A DNA stretch of 47,011 bases. It comes from Clostridia bacterium (GTDB taxonomy: Bacteria; Bacillota; Clostridia; Oscillospirales; CAG-272). The position numbers and the translations under genes were made by a program. The notes below the pieces were generated by a model, which made no database searches, had not been told where the DNA came from, and saw nothing but the letters and a program-made list of their open reading frames with translations. The DNA is taken from the NCBI GenBank assembly GCA_017482465.1, contig JAFUMW010000120.1, positions 1 through 47,011 on the forward strand, written 5' to 3'. This document shows positions 1 to 9,100 of the stretch, piece after piece; position 1 is the stretch's first letter, and each line of letters begins with the position of its first letter.

Positions 1-44
1 CCGTTACATTTTTCTTCGTCGATCTTTATAATTTTTCTAAGCAT
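1..44 (-). CDS. N-terminus of a probable 4Fe-4S ferredoxin-type protein (partial)
   Basis: The reverse strand reads an ATG at 44-42 followed by codons for MLRKIIKIDEEKCNG, which runs off the window edge. A GGAG ribosome binding site lies 7 bases upstream. This opening, with its first Cys-Asn-Gly, is typical of clostridial small ATP-binding or ferredoxin proteins whose first iron-sulfur motif begins CNGCGLC. That assignment is inferred from only 14 full codons. The gene starts 31 bp after the stop of the D-lactate dehydrogenase gene on the same strand, so the two are probably co-transcribed. An Fe-S protein beside a Crp/Fnr regulator would fit an hcp/ferredoxin nitrosative-stress cluster, but the rest lies outside the window. 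Confidence 0.6.
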   Translation of the reverse strand, partial: MLRKIIKIDEEKCN

Positions 45-75
45 AATGTTCTCCTTAATATCTTGGTTTTGCTAC

Positions 76-1110
76 TTAAAAGCATTTGCCGTTTTTGACA
101 TCCTCAGTACCGTTTGATCTGTAGCATAATTCGTTTGCACAATGCTGAGTGTCAAAAAATCCGACAAGGTTTTCCACGGTTGTCTGTGCGATGTTAGCCA
201 GCGCTTCTTCTGTCAAAAACGCCTGATGCGAGGTTACGATCACATTGGGCATCGAGATAAGACATGCGAGCGTGTCATCCTCCATGATGTGTCCGGAATA
301 ATCCTCAAAGAAGAAGTCCGACTCTTCCTCGTATACGTCAAGGCAGGCCGCTCCGACCTTACGTGACTTGATACCCGACAAAAGCGCCTCCGCGTCTACG
401 AGCGCACCGCGTGATGTGTTGAGTATTACTACGCCGCGCTTGCATTTTTCAAGCGAGTCTTCGCTTATTATATGGTGTGTGTCCTCTGTGAGCGGGCAGT
501 GAAGTGAGATGATATCGCTGTTGGCAAACAGTTCGTCAAGTTCGGCGTATTTTACACTATCATTATCAGCGAGGTCTTTTGCGGGAAACTTGTCGTACGC
601 CAACACCTTCATGCCGAAACCGAGGCAGATATTTATAAATGCCCGTCCGATACGGCCTGTGCCTACTACGCCGACAGTTTTTCCGTGAAGATCGAAGCCT
701 GTCATCCCCGAAAGACTGAAGTTGAAGTCTCTTGTACGGATATATGCTTTGTGGATACGTCTGATAGAAGTAAGCAATAGCGCCATCGTGTGCTCGGCGA
801 CCGCATACGGCGAGTAAGCAGGTACACGCAGTACGTGTATCTTTCCGAAAGCGTGTTTCATATCAACATTATTGAATCCCGCGCAGCGTAATGCGATGAC
901 CTTCACACCAAGCTCGCATAAGCGGTCGATCACTGCGGCGTTTACCGTGTCGTTTACGAATACGCAGACTCCGTCATATCCTTGTGCAAGGTCGACCGTG
1001 TCCTCGTTAAGTTTTGTTTCGAAATATTTGAATTTTATTCCGTTTTCGCCGCCTAATTTATCAAAGGACGGCTTGTCATACGGTTTTGTGTCAAAAAATG
1101 CAATTTTCAT
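76..1110 (-). CDS. ldhA: D-lactate dehydrogenase (2-hydroxyacid dehydrogenase family)
   Basis: This 344-residue cytoplasmic enzyme should reduce pyruvate to D-lactate with NADH, a fermentative NAD+-regenerating step. The substrate-domain segment VPAYSPYAVAEHT (about 96-108) and the Rossmann motif GTGRIG (150-155) are characteristic of the LdhA subgroup. The catalytic Arg (in NTSRGALVD), Glu (DVYEEES) and His (TSHQAF) are all present. Length matches the family (about 330-345). The start has a GGAG site 7 bases upstream. It is divergent from the Crp/Fnr regulator at 1248, with a perfect palindrome between them, so it is probably redox- or stress-regulated. Another 2-hydroxyacid substrate is possible but less likely. 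Confidence 0.9.
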   Translation of the reverse strand: MKIAFFDTKPYDKPSFDKLGGENGIKFKYFETKLNEDTVDLAQGYDGVCVFVNDTVNAAVIDRLCELGVKVIALRCAGFNNVDMKHAFGKIHVLRVPAYSPYAVAEHTMALLLTSIRRIHKAYIRTRDFNFSLSGMTGFDLHGKTVGVVGTGRIGRAFINICLGFGMKVLAYDKFPAKDLADNDSVKYAELDELFANSDIISLHCPLTEDTHHIISEDSLEKCKRGVVILNTSRGALVDAEALLSGIKSRKVGAACLDVYEEESDFFFEDYSGHIMEDDTLACLISMPNVIVTSHQAFLTEEALANIAQTTVENLVGFFDTQHCANELCYRSNGTEDVKNGKCF

Positions 1111-1173
1111 AGTGCTCTCCGTTCAGCCGCATCCGCGGCGGTGTAAAAGTTACAAGGGATTTATTTATTTTCC

Positions 1174-1203
1174 TTGACTTTTCTGATCATATTATAGTAT
1201 AAT
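1174..1203 (+). promoter_or_regulatory. Promoter of the Crp/Fnr regulator gene
   Basis: TTGACT (1174-1179) and TATAAT (1198-1203) are separated by 18 bp. Transcription would start near 1210, leaving the palindrome at 1218-1233 just inside the transcribed region. Confidence 0.75.
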
Positions 1204-1217
1204 AAGCACGAAAAGTA

Positions 1218-1233
1218 TGTTGAATTTTCAACA
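1218..1233. promoter_or_regulatory. Perfect palindrome in the ldhA/regulator divergent region (candidate Crp/Fnr- or Rex-type operator)
   Basis: TGTTGAATTTTCAACA consists of two perfect 7-bp arms around two bases. It sits immediately downstream of the regulator's start point, where binding would repress, and near the presumed promoter region of ldhA on the other strand. The shape fits a dimeric Crp/Fnr operator. The 18-bp version on the reverse strand also resembles the Rex consensus (TTGTTAA-N4-TTAACAA) with two mismatched positions, and Rex commonly controls ldh. Which protein binds is inference. A second small inverted repeat, TGTAA-N3-TTACA, lies at about 1142-1154. Confidence 0.55.
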
Positions 1234-1247
1234 AAAGGTGAGAGACG

Positions 1248-1907
1248 ATGAAAAAATATTTTGATATTTTAAGAAAAAGTCCCCTTTTTAACAGAATAGA
1301 GGACGAGGATCTCACGGCTCTCCTTAGCTGTCTTGGCGCGAAGGTGTGCTCGTACAATAAAAAGGAAACGATCATGTCCGAGGGTGAAGAAGCCCATGAG
1401 TTCGGTATAGTTCTTTTCGGTTCGGTGCAGGTCATACAGATTGACTATTTCGGAAACAGGAGCATAGTTTCGGATGTAACTCCCGGCGAGATATTCGGGG
1501 AAGCGTTTGCATGTGCAGGCGAAAGCGAGATACCAGTGAGCGTAGTTGCAAACGAAGCGTGTGAGGTCATGTTTATTGACTGTAACCGTGCTATGCACTC
1601 CTGCTCAAATGCCTGTGAGTTTCATTCGAAGATAATATTTAATTTAATGAAGATCATGGCGCTTAAGAATATAATGTTTCATCAGAAGCTGCAGATAACG
1701 TCAAAGCGTACCACAAGAGAAAAACTGCTGACCTATCTTATGCAGCAGGCAAAAAGGAACAACAGCAACAGCTTTGAGATACCGTTTGACCGACAGGAGC
1801 TTGCAGATTATCTTGAGGTGGACAGAAGCGGATTGTCGGCAGAGATAAGCAAACTCAGAGACGAGGGAATAATTGAGTCGCAAAAAAGCCGATTTAGATT
1901 GCTGTGA
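1248..1907 (+). CDS. Crp/Fnr-family transcriptional regulator (HcpR-like)
   Basis: This 219-residue protein has an N-terminal cyclic-nucleotide-binding-type beta barrel (about 10-120), a long dimerisation helix, and a C-terminal winged helix-turn-helix (DRQELADYLEVDRSGLSAEI, about 170-189). The Cys-rich stretch SCSNACEFH before the dimer helix is typical of clostridial Crp/Fnr members. Such proteins adjacent to hcp and ferredoxin genes are HcpR-type regulators of nitrosative-stress genes. Here the divergent partners are ldhA and the start of a probable Fe-S gene, so a redox or NO-response role is inferred. Length matches the family. It has its own promoter and a palindrome placed for autoregulation. 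The effector cannot be told from sequence. Confidence 0.88.
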   Translation: MKKYFDILRKSPLFNRIEDEDLTALLSCLGAKVCSYNKKETIMSEGEEAHEFGIVLFGSVQVIQIDYFGNRSIVSDVTPGEIFGEAFACAGESEIPVSVVANEACEVMFIDCNRAMHSCSNACEFHSKIIFNLMKIMALKNIMFHQKLQITSKRTTREKLLTYLMQQAKRNNSNSFEIPFDRQELADYLEVDRSGLSAEISKLRDEGIIESQKSRFRLL

Positions 1908-1919
1908 TTATGTAATGTA

Positions 1920-1948
1920 TTGACGATTCGTTTATTATATGATATAAT
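1920..1948 (+). promoter_or_regulatory. Promoter of trpB
   Basis: TTGACG (1920-1925), a 17-bp spacer and TATAAT (1943-1948). The RBS GGAGG (1993-1997) precedes the ATG at 2008. No leader peptide, T-box or trp attenuator was recognised in the short leader. Confidence 0.8.
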
Positions 1949-2007
1949 GCTGTCATGTGTATTAATAAAGCCGGAGTAAAAATTGAATTTGCGGAGGATA
2001 AATTATT

Positions 2008-3225
2008 ATGAAATTTAACGGAATAGAATTTGATACATACTTTAAGAATTACCCCGATAAAAACGGGTTCTTCGGTAAATATGGCGGATCGTACATTTCC
2101 GAGGATCTGAAAAAGGCTATGGAAGAGATAACCGAGGCGTACTTTACGATCTGCAAATCCAGCAAGTTCATATCCGAGCTTCGCAAGATACGCAAAGAAT
2201 TCCAAGGCAGACCCACACCGATCTCGTATCTCGAGCGTCTTTCGGGAAAGCTTGGGAATGTTCAGCTTTATGTAAAGAGAGAAGACCTCAACCACACAGG
2301 TGCACATAAGCTCAACCACTGCATGGGCGAAGCACTTCTTGCGAAGTATATGGGCAAGAAGAAGGTCATTGCAGAGACCGGAGCAGGTCAGCACGGCGTT
2401 GCTCTTGCGACAGCTGCGGCTTATTTCGGACTTGAATGTGATATCTACATGGGTTCTGTCGATATAAAGAAGCAGGCGCCCAATGTTGCGAGAATGAAGA
2501 TACTCGGTGCTAATGTTGTTGAGGTAACACACGGACTTGCGACACTCAAAGAAGCGGTCGACGCCGCATTCGATGCATACACCAGAGAGTACAAGGACGC
2601 GATCTACTGTATCGGCTCGGTCGTCGGACCGCATCCGTTCCCGATGATGGTACGTGATTTCCAGAGCGTGGTCGGCATTGAGGCGAGAGAACAGTTTGTT
2701 GAAATGACAGGCGAGCTTCCCGATGCGGTCGTTGCCTGCGTTGGCGGCGGTTCTAACGCCATGGGCATGTTCTCGGGCTTCCTTAACGATCCGGTCGATA
2801 TTTACGGTATTGAGCCGCTCGGCAGATCAACGGCACTCGGCGATCACGCCGCAAGCCTGCAGTATGGCGAAGAGGGTGTGATGCATGGCTTTAACAGCAT
2901 CATGTTAAAGGATGAAAACGGAGATCCGGCGCCGGTATACTCGGTCGCAAGCGGACTTGATTATCCGTCATCCGGTCCCGAGCACGCCTTCCTTCATGAC
3001 CTCGGCAGGGTAAAATACGACGTTATAAACGACGAAGAGACCATAGACGCGTTCTTTACGCTTTCAAGACTCGAGGGTATTATTCCCGCGATCGAAAGCT
3101 CGCACGCGGTAGCATACGGCATGAAGCTTGCGAAAAAGATGGGCAGAGGTTCGATACTCATCTGTCTTTCGGGCAGAGGCGATAAGGACATGGACTATAT
3201 TATCGAAAAATACGGAATAAGATAA
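2008..3225 (+). CDS. trpB: Tryptophan synthase beta subunit (stand-alone copy)
   Basis: This 405-residue PLP enzyme condenses indole with L-serine to make tryptophan. The PLP-lysine motif HTGAHKLN (Lys101), the catalytic glutamate in AETGAGQHG (Glu123), the phosphate-binding loop [12 protein letters not shown] and the C-terminal GRGDKD are all intact. The length is standard for TrpB. There is no trpA and no other trp gene in the window, and the gene has its own promoter and terminator. It may therefore serve indole salvage, or trpA may lie elsewhere. The canonical HKINN is HKLNH here, a mild divergence. Function as a TrpB fold enzyme is secure; the physiological substrate is inferred. Confidence 0.92.
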   Translation: MKFNGIEFDTYFKNYPDKNGFFGKYGGSYISEDLKKAMEEITEAYFTICKSSKFISELRKIRKEFQGRPTPISYLERLSGKLGNVQLYVKREDLNHTGAHKLNHCMGEALLAKYMGKKKVIAETGAGQHGVALATAAAYFGLECDIYMGSVDIKKQAPNVARMKILGANVVEVTHGLATLKEAVDAAFDAYTREYKDAIYCIGSVVGPHPFPMMVRDFQSVVGIEAREQFVEMTGELPDAVVACVGGGSNAMGMFSGFLNDPVDIYGIEPLGRSTALGDHAASLQYGEEGVMHGFNSIMLKDENGDPAPVYSVASGLDYPSSGPEHAFLHDLGRVKYDVINDEETIDAFFTLSRLEGIIPAIESSHAVAYGMKLAKKMGRGSILICLSGRGDKDMDYIIEKYGIR

Positions 3226-3238
3226 ATAAACAAAATAA

Positions 3239-3269
3239 AACAGCCGATGTTTTTGTGACATCGGCTGTT
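3239..3269. terminator. Intrinsic terminator after trpB
   Basis: A 12-bp stem (AACAGCCGATGT / ACATCGGCTGTT) has a TTTTGTG loop. A-rich sequence precedes it and a short T-rich tract follows. It sits between trpB and the convergent degV gene and may serve both. Confidence 0.75.
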
Positions 3270-3337
3270 TCGTTATTTGTATATTTTTTCAGAGTCCCCA
3301 AGGTTTTATTTTCTGTGTTTACTTGAGCTTATCTTAC

Positions 3338-4180
3338 TTATTCGTGCTCAAAGCCAACGAGCATACCGTGCTTTTCGGCGTAGAAGCTGCAAAGTCCGCC
3401 GCAAGCGTATATTTCGGTTTCGGCATTTGCAAATTCAGATCTGATCATAGCATCGAGCTGTTTTGCTGCGTTTTCGTTGAAGCAGTGTGCGATCTTTACC
3501 TTGCCGCCTTTGTAGCCGATCGACTTCATCTGCGTGAATATTTCTTCGATCGCTCTCTTTTCGCCGCGGCACTTATTAAGCGGCTCAAGATCGCCCTTTG
3601 CGCTCGCCTTGCCTACGACCCTGATGCCAAGTAATCCCGCCATCTTGGCAACGAGCGGACTTACGCGTCCGTTGTTTGCAAGATTTTTCATTGATTCAAG
3701 CATGAAGAGAAGCGCGGTATTATTGCAGTAATTGGTGACTGTATCGCATATATCTTCATAACTATTACCTTCAAGGATAAGTTCTTGTATCTTGTATATA
3801 AGAAGTGCGATCTCGGGTCCCGCGGTCAGTGAATTGAGCACGAATACGCGGCGCTCCGGATATTTTTCTTCATAAGTTTTTTTGGCAAGCATCGCGGCGT
3901 TGTAGCTGCCCGACAGTGTTGCGGTTATGGTAATGCAATATATCTCCTCGGCATCGCCGAAGGCAGCAAGCCAATCTTCGGAGTTAGGACACGAGCTTGA
4001 CGATTTGCCCTTATATGACTGCAGGTCGTTGACCATTTCAAGAACATCAAGCTCTGAGTTGTCGACATATTGCTTTTCTGAAGTGATAATTTTAAGCGGC
4101 GCAGATGTGAAGTCCACTGATGGCAGGCTTGAAAGGTCTCCGGATGAATCGGCTACGATCTTGATCTTTTTATCATTCAT
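3338..4180 (-). CDS. DegV family fatty-acid-binding protein
   Basis: The 280-residue protein starts at the ATG at 4180 (MNDKKIKIVADS), which has GAGG 8 bases upstream. An upstream in-frame extension to 4243 lacks a comparable site. DegV proteins bind a fatty acid or acyl chain between two alpha/beta domains, and some serve as FakB subunits feeding fatty acids to the FakA kinase. Family signatures are the N-terminal ADSSGDL, the SSCPNSEDW loop and TATLSGSYNAA (lipid head contact). No FakA kinase is nearby. The gene is monocistronic, and I found no convincing promoter in its upstream region. Confidence 0.9.
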   Translation of the reverse strand: MNDKKIKIVADSSGDLSSLPSVDFTSAPLKIITSEKQYVDNSELDVLEMVNDLQSYKGKSSSSCPNSEDWLAAFGDAEEIYCITITATLSGSYNAAMLAKKTYEEKYPERRVFVLNSLTAGPEIALLIYKIQELILEGNSYEDICDTVTNYCNNTALLFMLESMKNLANNGRVSPLVAKMAGLLGIRVVGKASAKGDLEPLNKCRGEKRAIEEIFTQMKSIGYKGGKVKIAHCFNENAAKQLDAMIRSEFANAETEIYACGGLCSFYAEKHGMLVGFEHE

Positions 4181-4243
4181 TGTGTTTTCCTCGTTTTTGC
4201 TCTTGCACAAGCCTGTATATTTTTCGAAAAAGTGTGTTTGCAA

Positions 4244-4559
4244 TATTATTGACAGGTGTGTGCATTTGTTAGAATTTGTATAAAGTCAACTTCTATATCT
4301 TACCATGTCAATATTAAATAATTATTAACGTTTTGTGATTTTTGAATTTATAAAATGACATGATGCCCAATATTAAGATCAGATAAAAACGGGAATATTT
4401 ATTTTTTTAGGTAAATATGGAATATAGTTTGCTTTTTTGGTGTCAGTGTGTCAAAAAATATTGACTTTTATTTTTTTGTGTGTTAGCATAAAAAGCAGTT
4501 AGCGGCAACATATGCCGAATCGGGAAAATACAGGATAAGCAACCGTAAAGGAGTTAACA
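4244..4559. other. AT-rich intergenic region between degV and the MATE gene
   Basis: No coding potential was seen. On the plus strand TTGACT (4461-4466), a 17-bp spacer and TAGCAT (4484-4489) form a moderate promoter for the MATE gene. Its roughly 60-nt leader contains a small hairpin (CGGCA-acata-TGCCG, around 4502-4516) before the GGAG site. The leader did not match a riboswitch class I know. Confidence 0.5.
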
Positions 4560-5927
4560 ATGTCATTAATGACTCGAGATAGGGCGTTTTATAAAAGCTT
4601 CTTCAAGCTTTTCAGAATGCTTGTTTTACAGAATGTTATAGTATTGAGTGTAAATCTTGCCGATAATATTATGATCGGATCGTACAGCGAAACGGCACTA
4701 TCCGGTGTCGCGGCTGTAAATCAGATACAGTTTTTGTTCCAGACAATAGTGAGCGGCTGCGCGGAGGCGCTTGTTGTTCTCGGAAGTCAGTATTGGGGGC
4801 AGAATAAAACGACCCCGATCAAAAAGGCGTTTTCGGGAGCTTTTTTGCTTGCTGAAGTATTTGCTGTAGTTTTGTTTGTTCTTGCCGCGTGTATTCCGGG
4901 AGATGTTGTCGGACTGTTTTCCGAAACGGATGCGATCGTTGAAAGCGGCGTAAGCTACATAAATGTTATTAAATACACATATCCCGTATTTGCAGCGACT
5001 ACCGTGCTTTTAGCCTTGCTTCGCACGGTTGAAACGGTGAAGATAGCGTTTTACGTATCGATAATGACGCTGTGTACCAACGTGGCGATAAATTATACTC
5101 TGATCGGCGGTAATTTCGGTGCGCCCGCACTCGGAGAGGTGGGTGCGGCTGTCGGTACACTCGTTGCACGTGTCCTTGAGCTTATCGTTGTGATCTGTTA
5201 TATTATCTTCAAGGATAAAAAGTTAAGCTTTCGCTTCAGGGAAATGTTTAATATTGACCGCGTGCTGTTTGCTGACTACCTCAGACTTTCACGTTCGTTT
5301 GTGGTTGTCGGAGCGCTGTTCGGAGCATCGACCGCACTTCAAAGCGTTATACTCGGACATATGAACGACTCCGCGATCGCTGCAAACTCTGTTGCAACAA
5401 CGCTCTATCAGATACTCAAGGTAGCGGCGATAGGAGCGGCATCTGCGGCATCGGTAATCATCGGTAAGACTGTGGGTACAGGTAACATCGGCAAGGTAAA
5501 GGAGTATTCGAGAACACTTCAATGTATGTTTGTGTGTATTGGTCTGCTTACGAGCGCGGCGCTGTTTATGCTTAGAATACCGATACTTTCGCTTTACGAT
5601 CTCTCTCCCGAGACAAAGGCGATGGCTAACGAGTTTTTGTTGGTTTTATGTGTTACTTGTATCGGAACGGCGTACCAGATGCCGACGTGTACGGGTATAA
5701 TAAGAGGCGGAGGAGACGCGAACTTCGTTGTGAAAAACGATATAATCAGTATATGGTGCATAGTGATACCGGTATCGTTTCTTGCGGCATTCAAATTCGG
5801 TGCGCCGCCGACAGCGGTGGTGTTTTTATTAAATTCCGATCAGATATTTAAGTGTGCCGCGGCTGCGATAAAGGTCAACCGCTATAATTTTATAAAAAAG
5901 CTCACGCGTGACACGCAGAGCGAGTAG
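4560..5927 (+). CDS. MATE family efflux transporter
   Basis: This 455-residue integral membrane protein has about 12 hydrophobic segments in two similar halves, the MATE arrangement. Family-like pieces are NLADNIMIGSYSETALSGVAAVNQ near the N-terminus, the internal repeat FGASTALQSVILGHMNDSAIAANSVATT (about 260-287), and GTAYQMPTCTGIIRGGGDANF near the C-terminus. MATE proteins export cationic or neutral compounds by Na+ or H+ antiport; the substrate here is unknown. The start follows AAAGGAG. It is a single-gene unit with its own promoter and a leader hairpin. The AATTGCA...TGCAATT repeat after the stop is at best a weak terminator. Confidence 0.93.
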   Translation: MSLMTRDRAFYKSFFKLFRMLVLQNVIVLSVNLADNIMIGSYSETALSGVAAVNQIQFLFQTIVSGCAEALVVLGSQYWGQNKTTPIKKAFSGAFLLAEVFAVVLFVLAACIPGDVVGLFSETDAIVESGVSYINVIKYTYPVFAATTVLLALLRTVETVKIAFYVSIMTLCTNVAINYTLIGGNFGAPALGEVGAAVGTLVARVLELIVVICYIIFKDKKLSFRFREMFNIDRVLFADYLRLSRSFVVVGALFGASTALQSVILGHMNDSAIAANSVATTLYQILKVAAIGAASAASVIIGKTVGTGNIGKVKEYSRTLQCMFVCIGLLTSAALFMLRIPILSLYDLSPETKAMANEFLLVLCVTCIGTAYQMPTCTGIIRGGGDANFVVKNDIISIWCIVIPVSFLAAFKFGAPPTAVVFLLNSDQIFKCAAAAIKVNRYNFIKKLTRDTQSE

Positions 5928-6085
5928 AATTGCATATATAAAGCATTGTTGCAATTATTTATATCAGAATAAACAAAAATAACACATTTGCTATTTCGTT
6001 ATCACGATTTTTCTGTCAAAATCAAATATAGGATTTTGAGATGATCAGGTGTTAAAAAATATTTTGGTGAAATTTGTTTAAAATA

Positions 6086-6114
6086 TTTACAAATTATACG
6101 GTTTATGATATAAT
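6086..6114 (+). promoter_or_regulatory. Promoter of the SLH beta-helix protein gene
   Basis: TTTACA (6086-6091), a 17-bp spacer and TATAAT (6109-6114). An AGGAGG site precedes the ATG at 6161. Confidence 0.75.
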
Positions 6115-6160
6115 TTTTTTGTAAAAATCTGCATATGTGCAGTAATATTAGGAGGGAAAA

Positions 6161-9100
6161 ATGAAAAAGACTCTCGCGCTTTTGCTTACCCTTATCATGC
6201 TGTTTACGGCAGTTCCGATGTCTGTATCGGCTGATGAGGATTATTATGCCTATGGAGCTATCGGACTTGACAACGCGATTTTCATGGGTGCCACAGGTAT
6301 GAGTACAACGATTGAGGAAGAAAACGGAATATCATATCTTCACTACGTTGTATCTCCGGGAACGTATACTAACAACAATCTTCAGATCGCTTTCGCGCCG
6401 AACACGTTTTCGATTGCGGATTATGCGTACATAAAGGTAGGCTACCGTACCGATTGTACCAAGGATAACATAAACACGTCCTCGCGCAGTTTGGTTGGCG
6501 AAAGCTGGTACAGTTCGGGTCATCCCAAGCAGACAGGCGACGGAAAATGGCATGATGTGATCTTTGATACCAACAAGCTTACAGGCGGTAAGGGACTTTT
6601 GAAAAAGGGCGATAATACTGCTACTCTTGTACTCAAGCCCTACGGCTCGCAGACGGTCACTATAGCCAAGGAATCGTATTTCGACATTCAGTATGTTGCC
6701 TGCTTCAAGACAGAAGCCGAGGCGATCGCGTATAAATACACACCCGAATCCGAAACCAAGGTTGAGGTAAAGGCTGTTGAAAATGCCCTTGCAAAGGCTG
6801 ACGACGAGCTTCTTGCCAAGTATATGGCAGAGGCTGACGCACTCATAGAAGAGATCATAAATATGCCTACGACTGTTGAGGTCACAGGCACGAAATATTA
6901 TGTTTCCGCAAACGGAAGCGATGACAATGACGGTCTTACACCCGAAACTGCATGGAGAACTGTCGAAAAGGTCAATGCGGTAAAATATAATGCAGGTGAC
7001 GGCGTATTCTTCAGACGTGGCGACGAGTGGAGAATAGTTACACCGTTATATGTAAAAGACGGCGTTACATACTCCGCATACGGCGAGGGAGCAAAGCCCA
7101 GAATTATTGCATCCGTCGATGGTATGGGTGAAGACAAGTGGGCGCTTACCAAGTATGAAAACATATATATGTTCAATGAGCGTATACCCGATTCGCGTGA
7201 CGTTGGTACGATCGTATTCGACGGCGGTGATGCGTGGGGCATACAGATCCAGCAGACGACCGAGGGTAACTGGCTTGAGATAGGCAGGGTGTACAACGGT
7301 CTTGAATGGTACGATACACCTACGGGTGCGTTTGCCGGATATCAGGATCTCTGCTATGATCTCCAGTTCTACCACGATTGGGGTTCGGATACACTCTATC
7401 TTTATTCCAAAGACGGAAACCCGGGTGAGCGCTTTTCTTCGATCGAGATCGTTGACAAGGGACACGGTATCTCTGGCGCGGGCGAAGCTCAGAACGATGC
7501 CGCAGGATCTGCGGATATCGTTATAGATAACTTTGAAATATATGGAGCCGGTGCTCACGGTGTGGGAAGTCTCGGATATGTTAAAAACGTGACCGTTCAG
7601 AACTGTGTGTTCAAGTGGATCGGCGGTTCTATTCAGGGCAAGGGACTATTCGACCGAAACTACGGCGTACGCTACGGCAACGCTGTAGAATCCTACGGCT
7701 CGAGCGAAAACTTCACTATAGCATATTGCTATGCGACACAGGTGTATGACTGCTGTTGGACTGTGCAGCAACAGGAGGCGGCGACATTTATAAATACATC
7801 TATGCATCATAACGTTGCCGAATTCTGTAACACAGGTCTTGAGGTATGGCAGGAGGGCGGAACGATCTCGGGCATGGATCTTCATGATAACTATACCCGT
7901 TTCAACGGCTACGGCTGGAGCCATCAGCGCCCGAACAAGGACCCCAACTTCTTCTACGGCGGCTCGGGCGGTCTTACGACAACATATGAAAACAATAGTG
8001 TACACAACAACGTGAATATGCTTTCGCAGAAGTATGCGTTTAAGGTTCGTGCTACAGGCTCAGAGCAGTACAACTTCCATGATAACATATATATCATGGA
8101 GGAAGGAACGTATCTCGGCGGTCTTGCGGCATATCCCGGTACCGGCGCCGGCGGTTTCTCGGACATTATGTATACCGAGAAGGATATCGGCAGGGCTCTC
8201 GGTACAGGCTTTGAGGCAGGCGGTAAGTTCTACGTGACAGAACCTGAGCCTTACGGCGATATGTTCGACCTTTACGTTCCCGAAAAGGTCGGAATTGATC
8301 TGTTTGCGGATATCCCGGAGAACTTTTGGGGCAGAGACGCTATCAGCTTTGTATATCGCAACGGCTACTTTAACGGCGTAAGTGAGACAGAATTTTCTCC
8401 GAACGGCTCTATGACACGCGCTATGCTTGTGACCGTGCTTTCTCGTATGGCGGGCGAGGGCGCGAATGCCGCTGACGCAACGTATACAGATATAAATAAG
8501 AGCGCGTGGTACGCCGCAGGCGTAGCATGGGCTGAAAAGGCAGGGATCGTAAATGCGGGCGGCACGTTCAGACCCGATGAGAACGCGACTCGCGAGGAGC
8601 TTGCGGATATGCTCTACAGGTTTGCATCTTACAGCTATCGCAAGACCGATCTTACAGGTGCTTCGGATTTCAAGGACTCCGCGACTGTAAACGCGGCATA
8701 TGCGGACGGAATCAAATTCTGTACAAGCAACGGTATAATCGGAGGTTATGAGGACGGTACGATCAAGCCCAAAAACAGTGCGACACGTGCAGAAGTGGCG
8801 ACAATGATGATGCGCTTTGCAAATTATCTTGAAAACACCGAGTATGACAATGCAAAGATAGAAGCAAATTCCAAAAAGGTAGTTGTTACGGGAGATGCTC
8901 TCAAGAAAATACTTGACAATAAAGATGTCCGCGCTACAGTACAGGAGGACAAAACGGTAAAATTTACCCCGTTCAAGGAAAACGGAAGCGCTTATATCGG
9001 CATTCTTAATTCACTCAACAAGGATATCAGCTTCCTTGAGTACCCCTATATTGCGATAAAGTTTGATACAAATCTCGGCGGTAGCATAATTGCAAAGCTT

